From Erysipelotrichaceae bacterium (lineage in GTDB: Bacteria; Bacillota_I; Bacilli_A; Erysipelotrichales; Erysipelotrichaceae), in assembly GCA_019415435.1 (NCBI GenBank), contig DXZE01000008.1, positions 1-51,303 of the forward strand: a stretch of 51,303 nucleotides of DNA, given 5' to 3'. The position numbers and the translations under genes are program-made. Shown here piece by piece: positions 43,193 through 51,303 of this stretch. The notes beneath the pieces were generated by a model. It did no database searches, was not told where the DNA came from, and saw only the letters and a program-made list of their open reading frames with translations. How positions within the stretch are numbered: the first letter of the stretch is position 1; each line of letters starts with the position of its first letter.

Positions 43193-44269
43193 TCAGCCGT
43201 TAATCAGCCTGGATATATCGTTCCAGGTAACAAACAGCATGAGTCCTATCAATAATGCCCAGCATATTAGCATGATGACTGTCTTCACTTTTGTATTCAG
43301 TTCACGATGAGCAATCCATTCTACTATGGTTATCACTACCTGACCACCATCCAATACCGGTAATGGCAGTAAATTGAAGATACCTACATTGAGTGATAGT
43401 TCAGCCACCAGGAACATAAAGCTTGCAAATCCCATAGACGCATAAGTGCTGGTAGCCTGATAGATTCCTACCGGACCGCTTAACTGATCAGCACCTGAAC
43501 CATGGAAGATCAATCCTGCAAGCGTAGTAAACATCAGCTTCGTGATCATGCGCATTTCTACGCCTCCATAATACCAGCAGTTCAGAAAATTTATCTGATT
43601 CTGCTTAGCTTCTGGAGCACTGATACCGATGATATATGCCTGTGCTTCTCCATTATACTCCGGAGTCACGGTAAGCGTAATCGGTTTTCCACTTCTTTCT
43701 ACCCTGTATGTTTCTACACCAGAATAATTAGCAGTAAATGCCTGCATATCTATGTAGGAATCCGGTTCTACGGAAGATCCATCTTCCTTGACGATCTTAA
43801 CGATTCTGTCGCCTTTTTCAAAGCCAGCCTTTTCTGCAGGGCTGCCTTCCATAACCTTATCTACAATCGGTTCTGGTGAAGATACATAGACACCATTATT
43901 CAGCATAATCATTGAGAAGATCACCCATGCCAGGACAAAGTTCATAAAAACACCTGCTAACATAATGAGAATCTTCTGCCATGGCTTCTTATGATTCAAA
44001 CGCCGATCATCAGGGACGGTGACATCCGGATATGCCGCATCACCATCCTCTTCTCCAGCCATAGAGACAAAGCCGCCAATCGGTAGTGCACGTATAGAAT
44101 ACTGTGTTTCCTTACCCTGATGTTTCCAGATTAATGGTCCCATACCAAAGGAAAACTCATAACAGTAAACACCATTCAGCTTTGCAACAACCATATGTCC
44201 TGCTTCATGGATGATGATGATCATCGATAAAAGAATTAAAAACAAAAGAATATTAATGATGACATGCAT
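43193..44269 (-). CDS. rseP: site-2 intramembrane protease RseP/RasP
   Basis: Cuts membrane-bound substrates such as anti-sigma factors and signal peptides. 358 aa. HEAGH zinc motif at residues 21-25 within the first membrane helix, FSFGMGPLIW after it, one PDZ domain (about 130-215, VMEGSPAEKAGFEKGD), and the second metal motif LLPLPVLDGG. It overlaps dxr by 17 nt. The dxr-rseP order is typical of Bacillota. Confidence 0.95.
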   Translation of the reverse strand: MHVIINILLFLILLSMIIIIHEAGHMVVAKLNGVYCYEFSFGMGPLIWKHQGKETQYSIRALPIGGFVSMAGEEDGDAAYPDVTVPDDRRLNHKKPWQKILIMLAGVFMNFVLAWVIFSMIMLNNGVYVSSPEPIVDKVMEGSPAEKAGFEKGDRIVKIVKEDGSSVEPDSYIDMQAFTANYSGVETYRVERSGKPITLTVTPEYNGEAQAYIIGISAPEAKQNQINFLNCWYYGGVEMRMITKLMFTTLAGLIFHGSGADQLSGPVGIYQATSTYASMGFASFMFLVAELSLNVGIFNLLPLPVLDGGQVVITIVEWIAHRELNTKVKTVIMLICWALLIGLMLFVTWNDISRLING

Positions 44270-45428
44270 TGACTTCCTCTTCTACTTTCCTCATTGCATA
44301 ACTTCTTCCCCACTTATCTGCATCAATCAGATCCTGTACTGTATCTAATGCATGATAAGGTGCTTCATGCACTGCCCCCATGACAATTTCTTCAATCTTT
44401 AAGAAAGGTATTTTTCCATTACGGAAAGCTGCATTGGCAATTTCATTTGCGCCATTCATGATGGCATCAAGATTACCACCCCTTTTGCCTGCTTCATAAG
44501 CTAAGGCAAGTAATGGGAATCTATCTGTATCCGGCTTATAGAAATGCAGAGTACCGATCTCTGTAAGATCTAACGGATGTTCTCCTTTAAATGGCAGACG
44601 GTCGGGATATGTTAAGGCATACTGTATCGGTAACCGCATATCTGGTGCTCCCATCTGACCAATCACGGCATGATCTACATACTCTACAGCACTATGCAGA
44701 ACCGATTCCGGATGCATTAATACCGTAATATGATCATAGTCAATATCAAACAGCCAGTGTGCCTCCGTAACTTCAAATCCTTTATTCATTAGAGTTGCTG
44801 AGTCAATCGTTATCTTGGCACCCATGGACCAGTTAGGATGTGCCAGGGCCTGTTCTACTGTAACATGCTGCAATTCTTCTCTTGTCTTATCACGGAAAGA
44901 ACCACCGGAACAGGTAATTAATAATCTGGACACCTGATCATGTTTATTGCCTCTTAAGGATTGCCAGATAGCGGAATGTTCACTGTCAATCGGATACAGC
45001 TCACAATCATTTTCCTTTAAAGCTCTTTTAATTAATTCACCACCACATACTAATGTTTCTTTATTGGCCAAAGCTATATTATGATGGGATTGAATTGCTT
45101 TTAAGGTAGGCATGAATCCGGCAAATCCAACTAATGCATTTACCAGGAGATCATAGTCATTACGGCAGGCAAGTTCCTGCATGCCTTCCTCTCCGTATAA
45201 AACTTCCTTATCCGGATATTTCTTCTGGAGTTTTAAAGCATCCTCTTTTTCCATAACTGAAAAAGAATGAATGTCAGGAAACATCTTCAGATATTCTTCC
45301 GCCTTATCAATCTGATGTCCTACTCCAAAAGATACAAGCTGAAACTGATCCGGGTGCTGGGTAATGATATCAATTGTCTGTGTACCGATAGATCCGGATG
45401 CACCTAAAAGAAGTAGCTTTTTCATCAT
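44253..45428 (-). CDS. dxr: 1-deoxy-D-xylulose-5-phosphate reductoisomerase
   Basis: Second step of the MEP isoprenoid pathway. 391 aa. NADPH loop LGASGSIGTQT, ALANKETLVCGG, PIDSEHSAIWQ with metal-ligand Asp/Glu, SGGSFRD, and a substrate loop HPNWSMGAKITIDSATLMNKG. Complete. The start overlaps the cdsA stop. Its product feeds UppS through IPP/DMAPP, linking it to its neighbours. Confidence 0.96.
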   Translation of the reverse strand: MMKKLLLLGASGSIGTQTIDIITQHPDQFQLVSFGVGHQIDKAEEYLKMFPDIHSFSVMEKEDALKLQKKYPDKEVLYGEEGMQELACRNDYDLLVNALVGFAGFMPTLKAIQSHHNIALANKETLVCGGELIKRALKENDCELYPIDSEHSAIWQSLRGNKHDQVSRLLITCSGGSFRDKTREELQHVTVEQALAHPNWSMGAKITIDSATLMNKGFEVTEAHWLFDIDYDHITVLMHPESVLHSAVEYVDHAVIGQMGAPDMRLPIQYALTYPDRLPFKGEHPLDLTEIGTLHFYKPDTDRFPLLALAYEAGKRGGNLDAIMNGANEIANAAFRNGKIPFLKIEEIVMGAVHEAPYHALDTVQDLIDADKWGRSYAMRKVEEEVNACHH

Positions 45429-46207
45429 GCAATCCCCCAGATAATCAATAAGGCATTAAACATCATCAGACAGAAAATAATAGAATCTACACGATCCAGA
45501 ATACCGCCATGACCAGGGATCAGATTAGAGAAGTCCTTGATGCCAAATCTTCTTTTAATAGAAGAAAAGCTTAAGTCACCAATCTGTGCTACAGCCGGCA
45601 GGATGAAAGAGCCGGCAATAATCAATGAAGAAGGAAGGTTCTTCAGGCATAATAACCCCAGCAATAACGATCCAATAAGACCAGAAACATAACCGCCAAT
45701 ACTGCCTTCCCATGTCTTATGCGGAGATACCTCCGGTATCATCTTATGCTTACCAAAAGCAACGCCAAAGAAGTAAGCACCGGTATCGCATAAGTAGCAT
45801 GCCAAAGCAACATAGAGCATCACTAACCAGCCTGTCCAGTCAGGATTGTTATAGATTCTTCCGACACAACGCAAGGCAAGTCCAGTTAATACTGTAATCG
45901 CAAAAGGATATACGACATTATCTGTTGCGACTTTTCCTTTAAGTATCTCAATTGTAAATAACACTACAAGCCATATGGATACAGCAGCCGCATAGTATGT
46001 TTCAGGAACATAAAACATGGCAAGTATTGCCGCAAGATTTAATACTGTCCCAAGGATATCTCTTTTCCTGGATACAAGTTTGGCAGATTCATACGCAGCT
46101 CCTGCCGCAATAACCCATAAAAGAACCTGTAATGCCCAGCCGCCAAGATATAATGGCGGTATTACAACTGCAATAATGACAATTGCGGCTATGACTTTAA
46201 CCTTCAT
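45425..46207 (-). CDS. cdsA: phosphatidate cytidylyltransferase
   Basis: Makes CDP-diacylglycerol from phosphatidate and CTP. 260 aa, about seven or eight membrane segments. The signature near the C-terminus, SSIKRRFGIKDFSNLIPGHG followed by GILDRVDS, is complete. It overlaps the uppS stop by 4 nt and the dxr start by 4 nt. Confidence 0.95.
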   Translation of the reverse strand: MKVKVIAAIVIIAVVIPPLYLGGWALQVLLWVIAAGAAYESAKLVSRKRDILGTVLNLAAILAMFYVPETYYAAAVSIWLVVLFTIEILKGKVATDNVVYPFAITVLTGLALRCVGRIYNNPDWTGWLVMLYVALACYLCDTGAYFFGVAFGKHKMIPEVSPHKTWEGSIGGYVSGLIGSLLLGLLCLKNLPSSLIIAGSFILPAVAQIGDLSFSSIKRRFGIKDFSNLIPGHGGILDRVDSIIFCLMMFNALLIIWGIA

Positions 46208-46905
46208 TCCTTTACACCTCCAAATCTTCTGTCACGATGCTGATATTCTTCCAGACACTTCTTAAGAATTTCCGGAGTAAATTCAGGCCATGATTCAGGA
46301 ATAAATTCTAATTCTGCATAAGCAATCTGCCATAAGAGATAATTGGAAATTCTCTCTTCACCAGATGTACGAATCAGTAAATCTACAGGCGGGAATCCAG
46401 CTGTCATCAGATAGTTTTCAAATCCCTTTTCATCAAGATTCAGGTCTGCCTTGCCTTCCAATACATCTTTGGCATAATGTCTTGCCGCAAGCAGAATCTC
46501 ACGCTGTGATCCATAATTCATGCATATATTCAGATTTAAACCGGTATTGTTTTTGGATTCTTCCATGGCTTCTTTCAATACCTTTTCAGTAGCTTTAGGC
46601 AATTGATCCAGTTCACCTAAAATATTCATACGATAGCCGCGGTCTATAAACTCCTGCATATATTTTTTAAAGAAATATGACGGTAATTTCATTATATAGC
46701 TGACTTCAGACTGACTTCTTTTCCAGTTTTCTGTAGAGAAGGCATATAAAGTCAGATATTCTATACCAAGCTGGTCAGCAGCGATCGCAATGGTACGTAC
46801 ATTATCCGCACCTGCCAGGTGTCCTGCTGTTCTTGGTTTTCCCTGTGCTTTGGCCCAGCGGCCATTGCCATCCATGATAATAGCAACATGACGACATTCT
46901 TTCAT
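46204..46905 (-). CDS. uppS: undecaprenyl diphosphate synthase
   Basis: cis-Prenyl transferase that builds the C55 lipid carrier for cell wall synthesis. 233 aa. VAIIMDGNGRWAKAQGKPR with catalytic Asp at about 11, AFSTENWKR, and the C-terminal LIRTSGEERISNYLLWQ. Preceded by its own promoter and the frr terminator, so it heads the uppS-cdsA-dxr-rseP-galE unit. Confidence 0.96.
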   Translation of the reverse strand: MKECRHVAIIMDGNGRWAKAQGKPRTAGHLAGADNVRTIAIAADQLGIEYLTLYAFSTENWKRSQSEVSYIMKLPSYFFKKYMQEFIDRGYRMNILGELDQLPKATEKVLKEAMEESKNNTGLNLNICMNYGSQREILLAARHYAKDVLEGKADLNLDEKGFENYLMTAGFPPVDLLIRTSGEERISNYLLWQIAYAELEFIPESWPEFTPEILKKCLEEYQHRDRRFGGVKE

Positions 46906-46930
46906 AGTTTCTTACTCCAATACTCTGTCT

Positions 46931-46960
46931 ATTATACAAAGATTGAATATATGAATACAA
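46931..46960 (-). promoter_or_regulatory. uppS promoter
   Basis: TTGTAT (46955-46960), 18-bp spacer, TATAAT (46931-46936), minus strand. Confidence 0.75.
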
Positions 46961-46962
46961 AT

Positions 46963-46992
46963 TAAAAACTCTGCGAGTCACCTTGCAGAGTC
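46963..46992 (-). terminator. terminator after frr
   Basis: Stem ACTCTGC/GCAGAGT with a 10-nt loop, then TTTTTAATTT; it separates pyrH-frr from the uppS unit. Confidence 0.8.
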
Positions 46993-47001
46993 TTATTTAA
47001 C

Positions 47002-47550
47002 TTATACATTCAGAATTTCATTCTGCTTGTTCTTGGAAATACCATCAATATCCTTGATATACTGATCTGTCAGCTTCTGAATTTCCTTTTCACAATCCTT
47101 CTGATTATCCTCATCCAGAGTCTTATCCTTCTTGATCGTATTCATGGCATCTCTTCTGACATTTCTGATCTTTACTTTGCTTTCTTCAGCAATCTTACTT
47201 ACTTTCTTGGCTAGTTCCTTACGGGTATCACCTGTAAGCTTAGGTACTTCAAGACGAATCACCTTGCCGTCATTCTGTGGGGCAATACCTAAATCAGCTT
47301 CATTGCATGCTCTTTCAATAGCCTTTAAAGAAGATGGATCATAAGGCTTAACAACAAGGATTCTTCCTTCCTGTACGGATATACCAGCAATCTGGTTTAA
47401 AGGTGTAGGAGATCCATAATAATCTACCATGACCTTATTCAGCATACCGGCATTTGCCATCCCGGTGCGTACACCTGCTAATTCTTCCTTCAGATAAGCA
47501 ACAGCCTTATCCATTTTTTCTTTTGATGTATCTGTAATCGGGTATGACAT
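47002..47550 (-). CDS. frr: ribosome recycling factor
   Basis: Splits post-termination ribosomes with EF-G. 182 aa. Typical ELAGVRTGMANAGML near residue 30, VDYYGSPTPLNQIA, and the C-terminal helix with KVKIRNVRRDAM. Two nt after pyrH, the usual pyrH-frr pair. Confidence 0.97.
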   Translation of the reverse strand: MSYPITDTSKEKMDKAVAYLKEELAGVRTGMANAGMLNKVMVDYYGSPTPLNQIAGISVQEGRILVVKPYDPSSLKAIERACNEADLGIAPQNDGKVIRLEVPKLTGDTRKELAKKVSKIAEESKVKIRNVRRDAMNTIKKDKTLDEDNQKDCEKEIQKLTDQYIKDIDGISKNKQNEILNV

Positions 47551-47552
47551 AA

Positions 47553-48266
47553 TCAGTTTTCCTCCTTGTTAATAATTGTTCCGATCTTTTCACCCTTCAT
47601 GGCTTTGACAATATTACCCTGTTCATTCATATTGAAAACCATTAATTCCATATTGTTATCCATGCACATGGATGTAGCAGTAGAATCCATGACCTGTAAT
47701 CCTTTATTCAGAAGATCCATATATGTCAGATTATCATATCTGACAGCATTCGGATCCTTCTTAGGATCGGCAGAATAAACACCATCAACACCATTCTTTG
47801 CCATCAGAATTACATCTGCCTTGATTTCACTGGCTCTTAAAGCTGCGGTTGTATCAGTTGAGAAGTAAGGTGATCCTGTGCCACCGCCAAAGATAACAAC
47901 TCTTCCTTTTTCAAGATGTCTGACAGCTCTTCTTTGAATGAATGGTTCAGCTACCTTAGGCATTTCAATACTTGTCTGTACTCTTGTGTCTACACCAACA
48001 CCTTCTAATGCGGACTGGATTGCAAGGGCATTGATAATCGTTGCTAACATACCCATATAGTCACCCTGTACACGATCAATGCCAATATCTGTTACGGTCT
48101 TACCACGAATGAAGTTACCGCCACCGACTACAATAGCTATCTGTATTCCCAAAGATTGTGCTTCCTTGATCTCTACTGCAAGATTATGCAGAATATCAGG
48201 GTCAAAGTTTTTCTCATTTCCAGACAAAGCTTCACCACTGAGTTTCAAAAGAACGCGCTTATACAT
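47553..48266 (-). CDS. pyrH: UMP kinase
   Basis: UMP to UDP. 237 aa of the amino-acid-kinase fold. LLKLSGEALSG, AIVVGGGNFIRGKTV, IFGGGTGSPYFSTDTTAALRA and GVDGVYSADPKKDP are all present. The ATG at 48266 has GGAGG upstream and lies about 22 nt after the predicted start of transcription; the longer ORF (to 48296) would start in the -10 box. Confidence 0.97.
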   Translation of the reverse strand: MYKRVLLKLSGEALSGNEKNFDPDILHNLAVEIKEAQSLGIQIAIVVGGGNFIRGKTVTDIGIDRVQGDYMGMLATIINALAIQSALEGVGVDTRVQTSIEMPKVAEPFIQRRAVRHLEKGRVVIFGGGTGSPYFSTDTTAALRASEIKADVILMAKNGVDGVYSADPKKDPNAVRYDNLTYMDLLNKGLQVMDSTATSMCMDNNMELMVFNMNEQGNIVKAMKGEKIGTIINKEEN

Positions 48267-48294
48267 GATTTTCCTCCAAGTTCTTACTAATGGC

Positions 48295-48303
48295 ATTATA
48301 CCA
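48295..48303 (-). promoter_or_regulatory. pyrH extended -10 promoter
   Basis: TGG-TATAAT on the minus strand. The -35 is weak. Divergent from the Ppx/GppA gene. Confidence 0.7.
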
Positions 48304-48356
48304 TTAATAAAACATGTTCATATCTTTTTTTGGTATCATAACTATGAGGTGAAGCT

Positions 48357-49226
48357 ATGAATAAATATGGAATTGTCGATGTCGGCTCTAATACAATTGT
48401 ATTAATTGTCTATGAAATACAGGATGGAAAGCCTGTTTCACTTCTTTATCGCAGTAATCCTGTCCATCTGATTGATACTGTTAATGAAGATAGAGTCATG
48501 TCCAGACAAGGTATTGAAAAGGCACATCAGGCAGTAAAGGAGTATGCTTCAATAGCAGATGATATGAATGTGAAATACCGCTTTGCAGATATAACCGAAC
48601 CATGCCGTATAAAGAACCAGAAAGAACTTGTAGATGCATTAAAAGATACTTCATTTGAAATATATCCTTTAACAGGTGAAGAAGAGGCAGAATATGATTT
48701 TATCGGCACAAGATACAGCTGTCCTGATATTACAGACGGTATTGCCTTTGATGTAGGTGGTGGTTCTACAGAGCTTATATCTTTCCATGATAGTAAAGCA
48801 GAAGATGCTGTTTCCTTCCCATTAGGGTGTGTAAGACTTTCCCATCTTCCTTTGGATACAGATGCATGTGAAAAAGAAATTCTAAGCACGAGAGAACAGT
48901 ATGCATCTCTTAATGTGCAGTGTTCTCATCTGATTGGTATTGGCGGAACCATGCGTGCTGTTACAATGTTACTGGATCATCTGTATCATACTGGAAATAC
49001 ATTAACAGTCTCTTCTTTAAAAGAAGTTTATAAGAATCTGCTAAACAATGATGAAAAGACAGAGGAAGCTTTCCATCAGATTGTTGATCCGGCAAGACAG
49101 CCTGTCTTCTTACCTGGTCTTCATATGATTCTTGAAATATGCAGGATCTATAGAGCAGAGAATATTACTTTTTCAGTTACAGGCATCCGTGAAGGATTTT
49201 TAAAGAAAAGAGTTGAAAGTCTTTAG
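48357..49226 (+). CDS. Ppx/GppA phosphatase family protein (short form)
   Basis: Exopolyphosphatase or pppGpp phosphohydrolase-like ASKHA protein. 289 aa, one two-lobe catalytic domain and no C-terminal HD domain. VDVGSNTIVLIVYE at the N-terminus, the TGEEEAEYDFIG block, and FDVGGGSTEL for the phosphate loop. GAGGTG SD before the ATG. The substrate (polyP or pppGpp) is not decided by sequence. Confidence 0.88.
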   Translation: MNKYGIVDVGSNTIVLIVYEIQDGKPVSLLYRSNPVHLIDTVNEDRVMSRQGIEKAHQAVKEYASIADDMNVKYRFADITEPCRIKNQKELVDALKDTSFEIYPLTGEEEAEYDFIGTRYSCPDITDGIAFDVGGGSTELISFHDSKAEDAVSFPLGCVRLSHLPLDTDACEKEILSTREQYASLNVQCSHLIGIGGTMRAVTMLLDHLYHTGNTLTVSSLKEVYKNLLNNDEKTEEAFHQIVDPARQPVFLPGLHMILEICRIYRAENITFSVTGIREGFLKKRVESL

Positions 49227-49233
49227 AGCAAAA

Positions 49234-49279
49234 GAAAAAATGCTGATCATACTTAATGAGGTATGAATCAGCATTTTTA
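49234..49279. terminator. bidirectional terminator between ppx-like gene and tsf
   Basis: Long hairpin AAAAATGCTGATCATAC/GTATGAATCAGCATTTTT with one mismatch and an 8-nt loop, with A/T-runs on both sides. Confidence 0.9.
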
Positions 49280-49289
49280 TTTGAAGTAA

Positions 49290-50174
49290 TTACTTAGCCA
49301 TAGCTGCTACTTCAGCCGCAAAGTTTTCTTCCTTCTTTTCGATGCCTTCGCCTACAACATACTTAACGAAGCGTAAGACTTCAGCACCATTCTCCTTCAG
49401 ATACTCACCGCACTTCTTGTCAGTATCAAGGAAGAATTCCTGGTCAACAAGGCACATATCTTCCAGAGACTTGGAAAGTCTTCCTTCAACAATACCCTGC
49501 TTAACCTTTTCAGGCTTGCTGGAAAGCTTCTCATCCTTCTCCAGTAAAGCAAGCTGGATCTCACGTTCATGATCAATGACATCCTTAGGCATATCATTTC
49601 TGGATACATAAGAAGGATTCATGGAAGCAACCTGCATAGCCATGTTCTTGGCTACCTGTTCATTGCCGCCTTTGACAACTGTTACAGCAACGATTCTGCC
49701 GCCCTGATGTGTATAAGCACCGAAGAACTCATCATCATTCTTTGTAACAATCTCAAATCTTCTTAATGTGATCTTCTCACCAATTGTAGCGACAGCATTA
49801 ACGAATGTTTCCTTTAATGTACCGTCAGCTGTTGGTAAAGCAAGAGCTTCATCATTTGTCTTTGCATCAGACTTAACAATTGTATTTGCAGTTGTATCAA
49901 GTAATGCAAGGAACTTTTCATTCTTGGCAACGAAGTCTGTTTCAGAGTTTACCTCAACAATCGCAGCCTTGTTTCCATCAATGACAATCTTGCCTAAACC
50001 TTCAGCAGCAATTCTGTTTTCCTTCTTTGCAGCCTTGGCGAGACCATTTTCACGCAGCCAGTCGATTGCTTTCTTGATATCACCATCTGTTGCCTCTAAT
50101 GCCTTCTTGCAATCCATCATGCCGGCAGCAGTGATATCTCTTAATTCCTTAACCTGCTTAGCTGTAACTGCCAT
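49290..50174 (-). CDS. tsf: elongation factor Ts
   Basis: Guanine nucleotide exchange factor for EF-Tu. 294 aa. KELRDITAAGMMDCKKALEA at the N-terminus, ENRIAAEGLG and SETDFVAKNEKF follow in family order. Complete, with GGAGG upstream; second gene of the rpsB-tsf unit. Confidence 0.97.
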   Translation of the reverse strand: MAVTAKQVKELRDITAAGMMDCKKALEATDGDIKKAIDWLRENGLAKAAKKENRIAAEGLGKIVIDGNKAAIVEVNSETDFVAKNEKFLALLDTTANTIVKSDAKTNDEALALPTADGTLKETFVNAVATIGEKITLRRFEIVTKNDDEFFGAYTHQGGRIVAVTVVKGGNEQVAKNMAMQVASMNPSYVSRNDMPKDVIDHEREIQLALLEKDEKLSSKPEKVKQGIVEGRLSKSLEDMCLVDQEFFLDTDKKCGEYLKENGAEVLRFVKYVVGEGIEKKEENFAAEVAAMAK

Positions 50175-50176
50175 TC

Positions 50177-51094
50177 TTACTTAGCCTCCTCTGTCTTTGG
50201 TGCATCTGTCTTTGCTGCAGCGCTTCTGTCATTTCTGCGGAATACACGTCTTTCGCCATTGTATCCACGACGCTGAGCCATCTGAGCACGTCTTTCTTCG
50301 TACTTCTGTCTTCTCTTTTTCTCGTATTCAGCAGCGTCTTCTTCTACCTTCTTGATAACATCCTTCATTGTGATGTCTTCGCCTTCTTCTTCATCAGCGA
50401 CATTTTCAATAGGCAGATTCTTGCCTTCACAGATTGCATCTGCAACAAGAGAAACCATTAACTTAATAGATCTTACTGCATCATCATTTGCAGGAATTGG
50501 ATAATCTACTGTTCTAGGATCAGCATTTGTATCAATTAATGCATAAACAGGGATACCCAGTTTTCTTGCTTCAGCAACAGCATTATGCTCTTCTAATGGA
50601 TCAACTACGAATAATGCATCCGGCAGCTTCTTCATTTCCTTGATACCACCAAGGAAGTTATCCAGCTTTTCCTTCTGCTTGAGCATTAAAGCCTGTTCCT
50701 TCTTTGTATAAACAGCTAATGTTCCATTCTCTTCCATTTCTTCAAGATCAACTAACTTCTTGATAGACTTCTGAATTGTACGGAAGTTTGTCAGAGTTCC
50801 GCCTAACCATCTCTGGTTAACATAGAAAGAACCAGAACGGATAGCTTCTTCCAGGATTGTAGCCTGTGCCTGCTTCTTTGTGCCGACAAACAGAACCTTT
50901 CCGCCATCCTCTGTCAGCTTCTTCAGGGACTCATAAGCCTTGTCGAGCTGTTCCTGTGTCTTGTTCAGATCGATAATGTAAACATTGTTCTTTGCTGTGT
51001 AGATATATGGCTTCATGTTCGGATTCCACTTGCGTGTCTGATGTCCGAAATGAACTCCATTCTCCAGCATTTTCCTCATTGTAACAACAGCCAT
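50177..51094 (-). CDS. rpsB: 30S ribosomal protein S2, with C-terminal extension
   Basis: 305 aa; most bacterial S2 proteins are about 230-260 aa. The S2 core (MLENGVHFGHQTRKWNPNMKP, RWLGGTLTNF, NADPRTVDYPIPANDDAVRSI) ends near residue 235. The extra 65-70 residues begin acidic (DEEEGED), continue as a charged helix (KKVEEDAAEYEKKRRQKYEE) and end Arg/Ala/Lys-rich. The nearest SD (GAGG) lies about 14 nt before the ATG, farther than usual. A structured leader and a promoter precede it. Confidence 0.96.
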   Translation of the reverse strand: MAVVTMRKMLENGVHFGHQTRKWNPNMKPYIYTAKNNVYIIDLNKTQEQLDKAYESLKKLTEDGGKVLFVGTKKQAQATILEEAIRSGSFYVNQRWLGGTLTNFRTIQKSIKKLVDLEEMEENGTLAVYTKKEQALMLKQKEKLDNFLGGIKEMKKLPDALFVVDPLEEHNAVAEARKLGIPVYALIDTNADPRTVDYPIPANDDAVRSIKLMVSLVADAICEGKNLPIENVADEEEGEDITMKDVIKKVEEDAAEYEKKRRQKYEERRAQMAQRRGYNGERRVFRRNDRSAAAKTDAPKTEEAK

Positions 51095-51234
51095 AATTTT
51101 TTAATTAACCTCACTTTCCGTTGTACCGCCACAGTTTCGAACACCATCAATGCACATATGAGTGCACACGGGATGATGAATTCACTGTGTGAGAAGTACA
51201 TCTTCCATGCCAAAAAGGCATAAAAGAAGATGCC
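51095..51234 (-). promoter_or_regulatory. structured 5' leader of rpsB-tsf
   Basis: About 140 nt from the predicted transcription start to the ATG. One long hairpin at 51199-51232 (CATCTTC / GAAGATG around an inner ATGCC-N5-GGCAT) and a second at 51151-51166 (TGCAC-N6-GTGCA). Ribosomal protein leaders of this kind often bind the encoded protein. I cannot match it to a named leader family. Confidence 0.5.
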
Positions 51235-51241
51235 AAGTAAG

Positions 51242-51270
51242 ATATTACCACAGCATCTACTTTAAAACAA
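51242..51270 (-). promoter_or_regulatory. rpsB promoter
   Basis: TTGTTT (51265-51270), 17-bp spacer, TAATAT (51242-51247) on the minus strand. Confidence 0.7.
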
Positions 51271-51303
51271 TCATTTTTCTACGCCATATTGCGCGTAATA
51301 TGC

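Noticed and set aside
51094..51240. Minus-strand open frame before rpsB reading like a membrane protein (LLGIFFYAFLAWKMYFS)
   Set aside because: It has no usable start with SD, overlaps the rpsB leader hairpins and promoter, and runs into rpsB in another frame. More likely chance.

Overview
The window looks like a chromosomal housekeeping segment of a low-GC Gram-positive bacterium (Bacillota). The evidence is an HrcA/CIRCE heat-shock operon, RNase J, a DnaB/DnaI replication-initiation pair, type-2 peptide deformylase, FtsW, PyrH-Frr-UppS-CdsA-Dxr-RseP, and AGGAGG-type ribosome binding sites. Remnants of Rpn-type nuclease/transposase genes, clpB placed last in the hrcA-dnaK operon, and an NrtR-led NAD salvage operon suggest a member of the Erysipelotrichia. 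That placement is inference; no rRNA is present to settle it. Most genes lie on the minus strand.

Region by region. 1-270: no firm gene, one strong hairpin. 268-2018 (-): HAD hydrolase and an RlmD-type rRNA methyltransferase. 2189-2404 (+): a lone FeoA-like small protein with a leader that could hide its ribosome binding site. 2401-4936: a lipoprotein, a divergent PlsY and an orphan butyrate kinase. 4976-10553 (-): a complete NAD salvage operon, nrtR-pncA-pncB-nadD-nadE, with a promoter overlapped by two NrtR-like operators. 10558-12060 (-): a DUF1848/DUF5673-like pair and the terminator of the heat-shock operon. 12070-19447 (-): hrcA-grpE-dnaK-dnaJ-clpB under one CIRCE, with an internal clpB start. 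19467-22511 (-): an M20 peptidase and two membrane proteins. 22534-23710: a decayed accessory patch (Rpn remnant, LytTR protein). 23713-28701: rsmD, ftsW, def, rnjA, and an MBL-fold hydrolase. 28750-31163 (-): pyk and pfkA. 31206-41322 (-): dnaI, dnaB, coaE, mutM, polA, a ZnuA-like lipoprotein, an AI-2E-family permease, radC, a histidine phosphatase and a TetR regulator. 41478-41996: a broken Rpn gene. 42160-46905 (-): uppS-cdsA-dxr-rseP-galE. 47002-48266 (-): pyrH-frr. 48357-49226 (+): a Ppx/GppA protein. 49290-51270 (-): rpsB-tsf with its leader and promoter.

No phage, CRISPR array, toxin-antitoxin pair, intact insertion sequence, tRNA or rRNA was seen. The points most worth follow-up are regulatory: the tandem operator of the NAD operon, the SD-sequestering leader of the FeoA-like gene, the internal ClpB start, and three genes whose -10 box lies only 6-8 nt before the start codon with no SD (possible leaderless mRNAs). 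The least explained protein set is the M20 peptidase with its two co-transcribed membrane proteins. I did not find a convincing, wholly new multi-gene system in this window.
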